From positions 3,091,891 through 3,155,890 of the forward strand of contig QANY01004770.1 in assembly GCA_003255025.1 (NCBI GenBank): a DNA stretch of 64,000 nt, read 5' to 3'. The translations under genes and the position numbers were made by a program. A model generated the notes under the pieces. The model had not been told where the DNA came from. It ran no database searches and was given only the letters and a program-made list of their open reading frames with translations. Source of the DNA: Datisca glomerata. Lineage: Eukaryota; Streptophyta; Magnoliopsida; Cucurbitales; Datiscaceae. Shown here piece by piece: positions 9,860-21,528 of this stretch (position 1 is the first letter of the stretch; every line of letters begins with the position of its first letter).

Positions 9860-11160
9860 ATAAACGGAGCAACAGAAAGTCCTACTTCAATAAAGAGAAC
9901 GTTACGCGAGTCGTTGCCACTTACCACAAACCAATTCGTGATTGGAATTCCTTTTTGGATCCTTTAAGGAAAGCCATTTTTTACCCGGTTTCAACAATTC
10001 CTGTCGCCATCCCTCTACCCCGATTTTCCCTTGTCTCGCCTACCCGTGAAGAGGCCACTGCTGAGGAATGTTCTTTGGGTGAATCTGAGGACTCCACGGA
10101 TAGCGGGATTACTCTGATAGATCATGTTGAAAGGATAAGGAGGCTATGTACCATGTCTAGCAGTTCTAACGGGAGGAACATCTGTCAAGGGACTGAGGAG
10201 GTTTCATCTTCCCATTCTTCTCCTCCCGCTGCCTAAGAGGTAACCTCATTCTCTCCCCATTCTTCTTCTCGCACCCCTCCCCCGGTGGTCATCATATCAG
10301 ATACGGTGCCTGCGAGTCCTACTTCAACCATGGCGGGATGACTTCGTCAGTTGCTAAGGGGATGACGGGACAAGCCTCTCCATGGCGCTCAAGATTCCTC
10401 TAAGTGCATCCACATATTCCTGCCTTCGTCAGCTTCTTGGAGGATCCGTTCGCATTCCACACTTTGATGCGTGGGATTGTTCCGAAACGCGACTCGTCCG
10501 TCCTCAAGCTCTGAGATAGGGGCCCGCTACAATGAGCCATGGCCTCACTAAGGTAAAGTACTTACTCTTTCCTTTACTCTGAACTTTATTTTCATATCTC
10601 AAATGATTTCTCGCTTACCTCCTTTCTTTTGTACAGGCCATCATTCGCTACAACGCGATTCTTGATTACATTTCCCACGTTGAAGCTACTGTTGGGGTGT
10701 ACTACTAGGATCTGGAAGACGCTTGAGTCCACATTGTTGAGCTGCAAGTGAAGGCTAAGGTGAGGCAAGCAAAAATTGAGGCACTAAGGAGGACCGAGAT
10801 GGATCTCCAAACAATCACTAGGAAGAAAGCAGGAGAAATTGATTATGTAAAGACTAAAGTCCTTAAGCTTTCTGAAAGCTTAAAGAATGCAGAAGCGAAG
10901 AAGGAGTTGGCCTTAAAAGAGATGGAGATACAGGTAGAGAAATTTTACCAGGCTGAGTTTGACATAGTGGAAACTGAAGTCTAAAGCTTGGGTTATCGTG
11001 ACGCCATGCGCCAGACTCCTCCTTGATGAGCTTTAACTGAAGAAGCCCTAACTCCTCATGCTAGCCCCTTACTACCTCCAGCTGAAGTCTCGATGAATGC
11101 CCTAGTCGTTTCCCTTGATGCTGACCCTCAGGAACACATTACCATATATGAGTGACTTTA
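9860..11160 (+). pseudogene. Intron-containing coiled-coil ORF, probable antisense extra ORF of a Tat-type retroelement
   Basis: A frame open from the splice acceptor TTTCTGTAG at 9851-9859 encodes VTRVVATYHKPIRDWNSF, then a Ser/Glu-rich linker, and stops at 10236. A second intron, 10553-10636, has donor AAG/GTAAAG and acceptor GTACAG. It joins SHGLTK to AIIRYNAILDYISHVEATVG in one frame. Residues from 10748 to 10984 are Lys/Glu-rich heptads (KAKVRQAKIEALRRTEMDLQ), a clear coiled coil. Several nonsense codons and frameshifts break it. It lies downstream of integrase but on the opposite strand to the Tat element at 12.4-16.6 kb. Tat/Retand elements are known to carry extra, sometimes antisense and intron-bearing, ORFs there. 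I do not recognise its biochemical function; a decayed host gene is the alternative. Confidence 0.5.
10553..10636 (+). other. Predicted intron 2 of the coiled-coil ORF
   Basis: This is an 84-bp T-rich segment bounded by AAG/GTAAAG and TTTTGTACAG. Removing it joins two open segments in frame, which supports a real spliceosomal intron. Confidence 0.6.
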
Positions 11161-11679
11161 TTTTTCCTGTTATCACTACAATTTCTTTTTCCATAACTGT
11201 ACTTTTTTACGGCTTTTGTCTTTTTCTTTTTTGTAATTATCCTTTCAATGCTTCAATGAAAAGTGCTTTCCCTTCAAACGGTTGTCTTCAATTCTTTTTT
11301 TTCTAATGGGTTTAATCTGAAACTCATTTTCTTGCAATTAGTCATTTTCTTCTAAAAGTTCATTTTGAGAGAAATTTATCTTTCAGGTTCGTCTGTCCAA
11401 AAACACTTTTGAATAAAGGCGCTTTTAAGATAAAAATTGTCTACTTAAGCGGAATCCATTCTGATCACAAAGACTTTCTAGATGAAACTCGTTCAGAAAT
11501 ACTCGAAAGTTTTTTGTTTGGTTCCTTGAACAAAGTTCACTTAGAAATACTTAGTAAATGTCTTACCTTTAATTTCTTTAGTCAAGTCCGTTGAGGGACA
11601 CTTGAGCTTTTCGATTAATCCATCAGAAGTGTTTCCTTATGCTCATTGCAAAGCTTAAGATGTTTATGTTCCTTTTGAG
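11161..11679. other. Non-coding spacer of the Tat-type element
   Basis: The stretch is T-rich with no gene. It lies between the coiled-coil ORF and the 80-bp repeat array. Confidence 0.5.
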
Positions 11680-12240
11680 AATTTTTGCCCATTGTAGGAG
11701 ATTTAGTTCTCAAGGACTTAATTTTTTGGAACTCAAGGGCCCTATTTTCCTTCTAAGAACTGACACTCATTGTAGGATTCTACGTTCTCAAGAACCTAAG
11801 TTCTTTTTCAGAACTCATGGGCCATTTTTTCCTTCTACGAACTGACACCCATTATAGGATGCTCCATTCTCAAGGACTTAAGTTCCTTTTCACAACTCAG
11901 GGTCTCGTTTTTCCTTATAAGAACTGACATCCATTGTAGGATGTTCCATTCTCAAGGACTTAAGTTAATTTTCAGAATTTAGGGGCTCTTTTTTTCCTTA
12001 TGAGAACTGCATCTATTATAAGGTGTTCCATTCTCAAGGACTTAAGTTCTTTTTCATAACTCACGGCCCTTTTTTCCTTCAAAGAACTGATATCCATTGT
12101 AGGATGTTCTATTCTTAACGACTTAAATTCTTTATCAGAACATAGGGGCTCTATTTTCCTTCTGAGAACTGACATCCATTATAGGATGTTCTACTCTTAA
12201 GGGCTTGAGTTCTTTTTCAGAACTCAGGGGCCCTTTTTTT
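11680..12240. repeat. About seven tandem copies of an 80-bp unit
   Basis: Units share CTCAAGGACTTAAGTT, CAGAACTCAGGGGCCC, CCTTCTAAGAACTGACA and CCATTGTAGGATGTTC. The ctcaaggactt box recurs at roughly 11710, 11790, 11870, 11952, 12035, 12114 and 12195. The array sits just beyond the integrase end of the minus-strand Tat element, where that lineage often carries tandem repeats. Confidence 0.85.
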
Positions 12241-12419
12241 TGCTATCCCATGATTAGGAGAAATACAAAGAAATATATAGACACCATTTTTTATGTAGAA
12301 AACCCTTAACGCGAGAAAACCAGGGATATAGTAATCTTTACTATAAAAGGAAACAAGAAGGTTTACACATAATATTTATGTAAACGAAGAGCATTACATA
12401 GTTTGGACAATTTATTACC

Positions 12420-12960
12420 ATCATTGGTCATCAAGTGATAGCATATGTTTCCTCTGGTTGTCTTAATTATGAAAGGTCTTTCCTAGTTCGAACCCAGTTT
12501 TTCCTTCATTTGCATGGAATACTCTTCTAAACACAAGATATCCGACTTTGAATTCCCGTTTCTTTACCCTTTTTTGAAAATATATTATTCTATCTGGTTG
12601 TAGGCTGCCAATCTGATTAGTGTCATTTCTCATCTTTCCCTTAAGAGATCGAGGCTAAGGCTTCTGTTTCGATCCACTTGGTGAAATAGTTTGTCACTAC
12701 GAGCGAGAATCTATTTTTAGTGAGAGCCATTGGAGTGGCCCACTATATCAAGTCCACATTGCATGAACAGTCATGGGCTTACCAAAGTTTTCAGTTTTTC
12801 TGGAGTCATTTTGGGATCGGGAGCGTACACTTGTCAATTTTTTAACGAATGTCTTTATTTCTTTGTGCATTTTTTGCTAGTAGTATCCTTCGTCCAACCA
12901 TTTGTTTGCTAGGGACCTCCCGCCAACATGATTTTCACATATTCATTCGTGTATTTCGGA
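12420..12960 (-). pseudogene. Tat-type integrase remnant with internal deletion
   Basis: The minus strand gives NKWLDEGYY*QKMHKEIKTF near 12860-12920, the zinc-binding region before the core. Then comes a degraded WSMDLLGP-like start and KWVEA-like remnant (about 12660-12760). It jumps directly to RVKKREFKVGYLVFRRVFHA and NEGKTGFELGKTF (12480-12570), the C-terminal barrel. Most of the DDE core between these is absent, so this copy lost its catalytic domain by deletion as well as by nonsense mutations. Integrase would normally join retroelement DNA to the chromosome. Confidence 0.65.
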
Positions 12961-13079
12961 TAACATATACCCCACTTCCGTTGGCATGAGGAACTTAAGA
13001 TAAGGCCCAAAAAAGACCTTCGATATATTATTCCATCTATTAGTGAGTATACGGCGCTTCATTGCTGAACTTTTATTTT

Positions 13080-14870
13080 GGCTTTAATATGTGTGGGTTG
13101 TTTAGTGTTGGGTTCGCTGATGAACGTCATGGAAATGCTCCTTTTGTACGGGAGCAGCACTAAATATCCCAAGCTAGCTAGGGCATCTGCTCTAGAGTTT
13201 TACGTTCTCGGTATCTATCTAATCTCATACTCTTTGAACAATAGAAGCATTTATTTTACTCGTTGCAAGTATTCTACCATCTTGGTGTCTTTTGCATTAT
13301 ATCTGCCTGAAACTTGGTTAGAAATTAACATGGAATCACAAAATATTCTTATTTTTGTAACCCCTAATTAAAGAACAAAACGGATCATGCTTCATATTCT
13401 ATTTCATTAGTGAATGCTTTGAAACCAAAAGACAACGCTTGTTCGAGTATTTCACCTTGTGGGGCATAAATGTATGCTCCTGCTCCTACCCCTAATGATC
13501 GGAGGCTCTTTCAATATATAGAGTCCCAACCTCTTCTTTGGATTCCATTTTTGTTGAGTAAGGTTGGTTGTCATTATAGGTGATTTCGAAAATGAAATCC
13601 ACCAGTACTTGGGCTTTGACGGTAGTTCTAGGAGTAGCAGACACCATATTCTCCCAGTTCAACAGCCTACTTGGTGAGCCTTCCAGTCATCTTTGGGAAT
13701 GTAGCAAGCTTCTTATGGAAAATTCTGTTATCACACTAATTGTATGTTCTTGAAAGTAGGGTCTTAGTTTTCTTGCTGTGATAACCAATGCGAGCACCAG
13801 TTTGTCTCTGCGGCAACATATCTTTTACTTACAAAGTATACTGGCTTTTATTGTCCGTTGTCAGATCTAACCAGTGTAGTGTTGACTGTAGTTTCTGAAA
13901 CTACGAGATAAAGGAACAACTCTGCCTCTAGCAACGACTTGGAGAGTAGTGGCAGAGATGTTAAGTATTGCTTTAGTTTATATAGTTCTTCTTCGTATTC
14001 ATCATCCAATGATGTCTAGAATTCGTTCTCAATTTTTGAAAAATGGTATGCATCTATCTGTTGACATTACCAAGAATCTGTTCAGCGTGGTCAATTTCTC
14101 GTTAAGCTTTAGATCTCTTTTTTTGTCTTGGTGACTTTACATCCATCATTGATTTAACCTGGTTGGGGTTGACTTCAATTCCCCTTTAGGTGACTAGGTG
14201 TCCCAAGAACTTTCTCGTTGCGACTCTGAAGGTGCACTGTTCAGGACTGAGCTTCATGTTGCTCACTCTTGGAGCTTGAAAAGCTTCACTTAGGTTACAG
14301 ATGTGATCCATTTTTTGTTATGCTTTAACCATCCCCGTACACTTCCATTGTTCGTCTGATCTACTTCTCAAAGATCTTGTTAACCAATTTTTAATATGTT
14401 GCCCATGCCTTTTTCAAATCAAATGGCATTACAGTGTAACAGAATATACCAAGGTAAGTTATAAAAGACATTTTTTTCTTGATCAGATTGGAACATTTTC
14501 ACCTGATTGTACCTTGAATATGCCTCCATGAAACTGAGTAGTTTGTGACCTTAGGTTGCGTCAATCATTTGATTGATAAGGCAACGGGTAATCATTTTTT
14601 GGGCAGACTTTGTTTAAATTGGTGAAGTCCACATAAAATCTCTGTTTCTCGTTCTTCTTTTTAACCATCACCACATTTGCAAGCCATTCACGATAACTTA
14701 CCTCTTTGATGAATTTGGCTTTGAGCAATTTTTCTACTTCTTCTTTTATAACTGCCTTTCATTCTGGGGTGAAAGTCCGTTTCTTTTGCTTTACAGGCTT
14801 CACAAAAGGGCCAACATTCAGCTTGTGACAATTTAATTTTTCATTGATACCCGACATTTCAATAGTCATT
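13080..14870 (-). pseudogene. Tat-type reverse transcriptase and RNase H remnant
   Basis: From 14870 leftward the frames give NEKLNCHKLNVGPFVKPVKQ, KRTFTPE, KAVIKEEVEKLLKAKFIKEV, EWLANVVMVKKKNEKQRFYV and DFTNLNKVCPKNDYPLP, the N-terminal half of gypsy RT. Then follow ITYLGIFCYTVMPFDLKKA and VLGHLVT. The FxDD active-site region is degraded. RNase H remnants follow with GAGAYIYAPQGEILEQALSF and NEIEYEA (about 13400-13500). Numerous stops make it non-functional. The domain family replicates the element RNA. Confidence 0.75.
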
Positions 14871-15097
14871 GTCGCAAAGATGTCCACATTCTCCTTGAGA
14901 AGCTCTATCAGCTTTGTCTTTTTGTGAGTTCTTCCCATATCTTTGTCATTTTTTTGTTTCCAATGTCGACAGATTCCATTTTACTAATAGCTTCACATCT
15001 GAGGTTGCTCGCGTCGTGCCCCTCATTGGCTAATTACTATTTATCATCCATTTCTTTCCCCTTTCCAAAAATAGAAAATTCCTTTCTTATGATTAAA

Positions 15098-15637
15098 TCA
15101 AATGTTATTACAATAGGCGGCCACTTGATCTCCTTTTATGGTCCTAATACCATACGGTGAGGGGTATTTTAACATTTGATAATATGTCGACGAGATAGCT
15201 TTCATCTTGTGGATTCGAGTTCTTCCCATTATGGCATTGTAGGGTGAGGGCACATCTAATACCACACAATTATTGATGTGATTGAATGGCTCGGTGTGTA
15301 TTGGGAGTGGCAAGATCCTTTCTAAGTAAGTTATGGTGCCGTTAAATTTGATTAGCGGCTGACCAACATTGCGCAACTTCAGAGTTTCCATGGACATTTT
15401 ATCAATGGTTGGCTGATGGAGTATGTTGATTGCGCTCCCGTCATCTACCATGAACCTCCAAAGTAGACAGTTTCCTATCTGATTTATCATCACCAAGGCG
15501 TCATTTTGTCCATCTTGTTGCTCGTTATAGCTTTCGTCGAATATTATTGGAGCACTATCATTCTTTTCCCTTGATTCGAGATTGGGCTTCTTGCAATATA
15601 TCTTTCTCTTTCTCCTCATTGTCCCCTCAGACTTCAT
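15098..15637 (-). pseudogene. Tat-type aspartic protease region (179-codon open segment)
   Basis: The segment reads QNDALVMINQIGNCLLWRFM, then VDDGSAINILHQPTIDKM. The active-site triad, normally D-[TS]-G or D-N-G-S in Tat elements, appears as DDGSA, so the catalytic Asp-x-Gly-Ser is recognisable. Downstream it reads VVLDVPSPYNAIMGRTRI (a YNAILGRP-like flap/C-terminal motif) and IKGDQVAAYC. Proteases of this kind cut Gag-Pol. This is the longest open stretch in the element, but it is bordered by broken gag and RT. The start at 15637 is simply the first Met of the open segment. Confidence 0.75.
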
Positions 15638-15639
15638 AA

Positions 15640-16651
15640 CGGCGATGATAGTATCAACAATTCACAATGGCTCTTTATTTTGGGACGGTCATCATTTCCC
15701 TCCCTTTTTGGTTGTTCTTTCTTTGCTACAAAGTTCTTCAATTACCATTCTTTAACTAGATCCTCTATGTAATCCTTCAATTGGTAGCAATCTTTGGTCA
15801 AATGGCCAGCACACCAGTAGAAAGAGTAATATTTAGTCTTACCTCTTTCACTGGGTTCTTTGTAAATGGCATTGTTCTTTTTAACCAATGCTTTCTTTTA
15901 TCTACTCAAGTATCTGATTAACTGGGAGAGTCAAATATATATAAACGATCCTTTGGGTGGACTTTCTCGGTTGCCCTGAACTTCTTTTATGTGTTTTCTT
16001 ACCTATTTTCTTTCTTCTCATTCTTGTTCGTTATCCTCTTTTCCATTTTTGAATTTTTCCCGCTTGTCCATTGATTTAAAATTCACTGTTCTGAGAGATT
16101 ATGCATCCTCTTCTTTTACTCTTCCAGAATAGTGTATGTTTGCATTCTCAAGAAGGTATCTACCGTGGTGAGCGGCTTATTCTTCGACAGGTCATCGAAG
16201 AGGGGTGAATTTTGGGTCTAGCCTGGCGTCTAAACGCTAGCCTTGATTCTCGATCGTCATGGCTTTCAACCTTCACCATCTCGTCTTTGAAACAGTGGGT
16301 ATAATCTCGTTGTGACTCCCCCTTCTTTATTGTGATTGTGAGTAGGTACTCTGAATATTCCATGATTGTTCGATAGGTAGAGTACTGCACTAAAAATACA
16401 GAGGAAATAATAGCAAAGTTATAAATTGAACATGAAGGGAGAGAATCATATCATTTCAATGCATTACTGTCAAGGTTGGTTGGGAACATTCGGCACATCA
16501 ATCCGTCCTCGCGTTGGTAGAGGGCCATCACTTGCCTAAAGCGCCGAAGGTAGTCAACAGGATCCATCTTGCATTCGTAACACATGAATCTTGGTGAGAT
16601 GAACTTCTTTGGAACGGGAAACGCCAATATCTCAGGGCATAACAGAGACCT
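15640..16651 (-). pseudogene. Tat-type gag remnant
   Basis: The minus strand reads CPEILAFPVPKKFISPRFM, then MDPVDYLRRFRQVMALYQRE and GLMCRMFPTNL (16460-16640). Next comes KKGESQRDYTHCFKDEMVKV and the QARPKIHPS stretch (16190-16340). A zinc-knuckle region near 15780-15830 reads SFYWCAGHLTKDCYQLKD, matching the CxxHxxxGHxxxxC type of Tat gags. Gag forms the particle shell. The N-terminal part is cut off by the LTR starting at 16652. Confidence 0.75.
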
Positions 16652-18288
16652 TGTAACATGCCGAAATTTTAATCTAAAATTTCCATTAATATTTAATACA
16701 AAAGCTTGCGGAAGCTAGGTCAATTTTTTTAAAACTAATCAAATGTGAAATTAATACTTAATCATAGTTCTATTTATTTCAAATTATTTAAAAGTATCGA
16801 TTAACAACAATTAAAGACTATGACATCAACTGTCTAGCGAAACATTAATAATAAATATAGTTGAAACTTTAATAAAACAAAATAAATTCGTATAATGGAA
16901 AACTAACACTGGCATACTCGGTAAAACCAACACAACATAAACTAGGGTTTCCTAAAAACTCTAAATATTTTATTGGATGCTCTACAATATTTCAGAGTTT
17001 CATTTTATAGAAATATGAAGTCGTTTATGTTTTCAAAACATGCAAGATTGTTCTAGTATGAAAAACTTGTCAAAAAATTCTAAAGTTTTATAAAATTGTT
17101 AATGATACTCTCAAAATGATAAGTAAAATTTTTAGGTTAAACCAATTAGATTACAATATAGTAACAACCCTAAACTTGAATATTGTAAAAATTGTGTTTC
17201 CTGTACTATCCAGAAATTAAAAAAAAAAACTAAAAATCACAGAGGTCGCTTTTACCCTAATTTTTCTACAGTAAAGGTTTCAACATGTTAGGAATACACA
17301 CTAAAATTTCTAGGTTCAAATTCCCAAATTTGAATTCGAAAACATCAGTTCGTTTCCATAGTATACAGTAAATCTAAAAATCCCCAGTTTTGTGAAAAAA
17401 ATTAGATCTTTTTATTATAAACCTTCTCTTACTCGAAAACAACTTTTTGAAACATAAATAAACCTTTATACACATTTTAATCTAAGTTTTATCGAGAATC
17501 TTTTCTTTAAAATCAGGCTAAACCAAAAGTAATGAAGTTTACGTTGAAGAGAGTATAACATGAATTTACCCCCTAGCACGATCTGAAGTAAAATGATCTA
17601 TGTATTGTGCCAAAACCACCGCCGACAAGAGCCTATCCCTCCTTAGAAACTAGGATTTCTCAGACGTGAAAGAGAGAAAAAGATTTCGTGCAATGGGAGA
17701 GAGAGATGTTGTCCCATAAGGGGGAGAGAGAGAGAGATAATGAGTGCAAAAGAAAAGTGTGACCTAAAATACAATGTCATATAACAAGAAACTTTCTTAA
17801 ACCTGTCACCTATACCCTACCTATCATTCTAGGTTTAGAAAAATAAACAGAGTCTCCTAAATGGGAGAAGAGGTAGCCGGCCAATACAAGATAAAGGGGT
17901 GGATTAAAACCCCAATTTCCGTATTCCTTCATCTGAATAATTAAGACCAAACATGATTAACTTATATAAAATTATTCCCCCATTTTTTATAATAATGACC
18001 TAAATAATACCAAAAAATTCTATATACTATGCATAGTAAAATTTAATATAATAATCATAATATATAACAAAGATAACACATTAAAGTCTAATGTGTCACG
18101 TGCTACATAGTAGGTGTGTCCTTAATTTGATATATTATAATTATCACATAACTTAAGAGGTTTAAGCTATATATATATATATGACGTCACATAAAAAATA
18201 TAAATCTAAGGTTATAATCCATAAAACATATGTGACTAAATTATAGTCACTCTAATCTTAAAGTTGGCCGAATAGTAGGTGTCGTACA
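16652..18288 (-). repeat. LTR of a minus-strand chromovirus (Del/Tekay-type)
   Basis: It is bounded by TGTAACATGCCGAAATTT at the left and GTCGTACA at the right, giving TG...CA ends over 1637 bp. The right side abuts TCCTCCCCTACTT, which on the minus strand is a polypurine tract, so this is the 3' LTR of the element to its right. The sequence is AT-rich with a GAGAGAGAGA run at 17727-17737 and no gene. The left edge falls inside the Tat gag. Confidence 0.72.
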
Positions 18289-18301
18289 TCCTCCCCTACT
18301 T
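18289..18301 (-). other. Polypurine tract of the chromovirus
   Basis: The minus-strand AAGTAGGGGAGGA lies immediately before the LTR start TGTACGAC. This is the second-strand primer site expected next to a 3' LTR. Confidence 0.65.
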
Positions 18302-19480
18302 ATATGAATTTTCATCCTAAAAAATTATCAGAGTCGGATCTTTGAAGAGGTCCAAATATAGTGCTTGAATCTCTTCCTCCCATTCCCAAGTGGCAACTTC
18401 TATTTGATGGTTCTTCCAAAATACCTTGACAAAAGGAATCTCCTTATGCGTAAACCTTGCGCCTTTCTGTCTAGGATTTGAATTGGAATCTCCTCATAAG
18501 TTACGTCTTCTCGTAAATGGAGAGGCTCATAACTTTGAATGTGTGACGGGTCGGGAATGTAATTCTGTAACATAGACACGTGAAAAATATCATGTACTCC
18601 AAAGCTGGAGGTAAGGCTACATGATAAGCGATAACTGCAACACGTTTCAAGAACTCAAAAGGTCCTGTGAAATGAGGGCTAAGCTTTCCATTCTTTCCAA
18701 ATCTCTTAACTCCTTTTACTAGAGAAATCTTCATAAATACCATGTCTCCAACTACAAATTCCAGACTTTTCCTACATACGTCTGCATAACTCTTATGGTG
18801 ACTCTATGCGGTTTAGATCCTTTTCTGAATTTCATCAATATCTTCATTAGCTCGTTGGACCAATTCTGGACCCAACAACTTTCTATCACCAGTCTCCTCC
18901 CAATAAATAGGAGATCGACATTTTCTTCCATATAAGGCTTCGAAAGGCGCAGTCCCAATTGTTGCTTAGCCGTTATTATTGTATGCAAACTCAATAAGTG
19001 ACAACTTATCACCTCAGTTCCATCGAAAGTGCAACACACACCCAGAGCATATCCTCGAGAGTTTGGATGGTCCATTTTTTCTGGTCATTTTTTTTAGGGT
19101 GAAAAGTTGTGCTAAAGCCTAGTTGGGTACTCAAGGCTTCCTAAAGACTACTCTAAAGTCTTGAAGTAAATTGTGGATCACGGTCTGATATTATAGATAT
19201 TGGTACCCCATGGAGTCTAACAATCTTTTTAGCGTATAACTGTATCCATTCGTCCACTGAGAATGTCATGCAACTCGGTAGGAAATGAGTAGACTTGGTC
19301 AATCGATCGACTATATATTAAATGGTATCGAATCTCCTTTAAGCCTTTGGTAATCATACTACAAAGTCCATAAGGGCGTTGGCATTCGGCCTTCACTTGT
19401 TGACAAGTAAGACATTGCTCTATAAATTTTGAGTAAGGACTATAGTGAGCTTATATAAGAATCTCCCTTTTTAGCTCCTC
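18302..19480 (-). pseudogene. Chromovirus integrase with C-terminal chromodomain
   Basis: From 19480 leftward the minus strand gives a zinc-binding remnant with QCLTCQQVKAECQRPYGL (near 19400), a heavily damaged DDE core with deletions, then LEFVVGDMVFMKISLVKGVK and RFGKNGKLSPHFTGPFEFLK (the C-terminal barrel). It ends with the chromodomain stretch EIPIQILDRKARFTHKEIPF, VKVFWKNHQIEVATWEWEEE. The terminal chromodomain marks the element as a chromovirus of the Del/Tekay kind; such domains bias insertion toward marked chromatin. Two open runs, 18501-18743 and 18752-19075, survive, but frameshifts separate them. Confidence 0.8.
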
Positions 19481-20476
19481 ACTCGGAGGGATGACAACTC
19501 TGTTGTTGAATTTGCGTACTCCATCTCGGGACATCGAAAAACCTTTCCTTTTCTCGCTCTCAATCTCTGATATGATGTTTACTAATGACGGATCCTCGTT
19601 CTGTACATTACGTATTCTATCCTAATGTGTAGGTCTCCCCATCAATTGAGGAAGCTTAGCCAAAGCACTCTGAACCAAGATTTTCAACTCCAAACTTTCT
19701 AACTTATCTCTAATGAATTTCTAAGTAGAAATGTGGGCTCCTAAAGAACCTGATTTCCTACTTAGGGTATCTACTACCATGTTTGCTTTCCCAGGATGGT
19801 AGTTAATCACAAAATCATAATCCTTAACAAGTTTCAACCATCTACTACCTCATATTAAGCTCATTTGAGTGAAGAGATACTTTAGACTCTTATAATCTTT
19901 GTAGATTTTGACCCTTTGTTCCGTAGAGATAATGACGCCAAATCTTCCAAGAAAAAACTACCGTTGATAGTTCTAAATCATGCGTTTGGGTAGTTTTGTT
20001 CATAACCTTTCAACTGTCGAGAAGCCTAGGCTATAACTTTCCCTTGCTGCATCAATACACAACCCAAACCCACTTATGCACTGGAGATAACGAATCCATC
20101 ACTCCTAGAGGGCACAATAAGGGTTGGGGGTGACAACAATCTTTGTTTGAGTTCTTGGAAACTCTTTTCACACTCTTCTAACCACATGTATCATGCATTC
20201 TTCCTTGTTATCTTAGTTAGCGACGCAGAAATCTTAGAGGATCCCTCCACAAACCTTCGGTAGTAGCCTGTCAATTCTAAGAAACTCTTATTCTTCATAA
20301 CATTTATTGGACGGTTCCAATTCATTACTACTTCTATCTTTGATGGGTCAACTTATATACCCTATTTAGAAACTACGTGTCCACAAAAGGAAATCTTAGA
20401 TAATCAGAACTAACACTTACAAAACTTGGCATACAATTTCTGGTCCTTTAAAATTTGAAGTGTAGTTATGACATGT
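19481..20476 (-). pseudogene. Chromovirus RT (C-terminal part) and RNase H, truncated
   Basis: From 20476 leftward: HVITTLQILKDQKLYAKFCK, GHVVSK, VDPSKIEVVMNWNRP, FLELTGYYRRFVEGSSKISA (the RT thumb/connection), then VGLGCVLMQQGKVIA*ASRQ and LKGYEQNYPN (RNase H). It ends at the junction with element A, so the RT palm, protease and gag of this chromovirus are missing. Stops are scattered throughout. The rest is not found on the far side of element A. Confidence 0.78.
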
Positions 20477-21282
20477 CGTTAAGGATAAACCTACACACCG
20501 AGTTCAAATTATTCAACATCTTAAAAATGAGCATGATCAAGAAGGCAAGGAGAGAGTTTTAGAGGTTTCTAGTCCAATTAGCATGCCTCAATAACCAATA
20601 ACAAGGCCGCGGTCTAAGAAGCTTCAACAAGCTTTAATCCACCATTTGCAAGGCTTAGTCAATTCAGCTAATGAAGGTCTACAAGGACATCAAAGTTTTG
20701 GGATAAGTTCAACACGAGTCCAGTACAACTTGGTTCAAGTCCAAGCTATTAATGGGTTGGATTAAGTATGTAATGGGCCATTTTTGTGTTACCTTTTGGG
20801 CTGAACAAAATTTCACTTTATTTAGAGTCCATTAGTTTTATTTTGCTTAATATAGTCTATTCTTAATTATTATCTAAAATATAATTAGGTTAGTTTCCTA
20901 TTCTTGGGTTTTAGGATTTTCGGAAACCTTTGTAAAAGCTATAAATATGCATTGCTAGAATGTTTTAAGGGTCGAGAATTTTAATTTAAGAAAAAAAAAA
21001 TCAAAAGGTTATTTTGTTTTTATCTTTGTGTTCTTGAGTAGAATACATGCTTTAAGAAACATTCAAGTAGATTAATCACCTTCTTGTAGAGTGTTTTAAA
21101 ATTGGAATTCAGAAACAAGTTTTCTTTATTCTAGTTATTGATCATCTATCTAAGAAATCTGTTTTTCTAACCTTTTCCTAGGGGTTGTTACTGAATTGGT
21201 TATTGGGGTTTTCACGTTAATGTTTCGTGGGTTCCTATACATAAAAAGGGTTCTCAAGCTTATTCTTGGAGGTTCCATATCA
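20477..21282 (+). repeat. 5' LTR of element A
   Basis: Aligned by eye to the other three LTRs of the family, it spans about 806 bp. Its first base has changed, so it reads CGTTAAGG instead of TGTTAAGG. It ends TTCCATATCA. A TATA box (TATAAATAT) is at 20940. Confidence 0.85.
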
Positions 21283-21284
21283 TT

Positions 21285-21296
21285 TGGTATCAGAGC
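21285..21296 (+). other. Primer-binding site of element A (initiator tRNA-Met type)
   Basis: TGGTATCAGAGC starts two bases after the LTR. It is the standard complement of the 3' end of plant initiator tRNA-Met. Confidence 0.85.
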
Positions 21297-21528
21297 TTTA
21301 CTTCTAGATCACGTTTTATCTCTTTAAAATTCTATTTCTTTAATTCTGATTTCTTTCGTTGTTCTTGTTTTTTTTTTAATTCAATTTAGGGTTTATAGTT
21401 GTAGTTCAAAAAAAAGAGAAAAAAGATAAGAAAATTTTGCAAGAAAAAAGAAGAAGAAGAGGAGGAGAGAATTTCATTAAAAGAAAAGAAGAAACGAGAA
21501 TTTTGTTAAAAAAAAATAAAGAAGAGAA

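Larger units (their letters stand above)
12410..16651 (-). mobile_element. Decayed Tat/Retand-type Ty3/gypsy element, minus strand
   Basis: Reading from 16651 leftward, the order is gag, CCHC-like segment, protease, RT, RNase H, integrase, then tandem repeats and an opposite-strand ORF. That order fits the Tat lineage. The 5' end (gag start, primer site, 5' LTR) is missing because a chromovirus LTR begins at 16652 inside gag. I could not define its 3' LTR. Stops and frameshifts occur in every domain. The segment 12241-12410 between array and integrase shows no gene. Confidence 0.78.

Noticed and set aside
21285..21296. TGGTATCAGAGC as part of a tRNA gene.
   Set aside because: Only the tRNA 3'-end complement is present, directly after an LTR. 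It is a retroelement primer site, not a tRNA gene.
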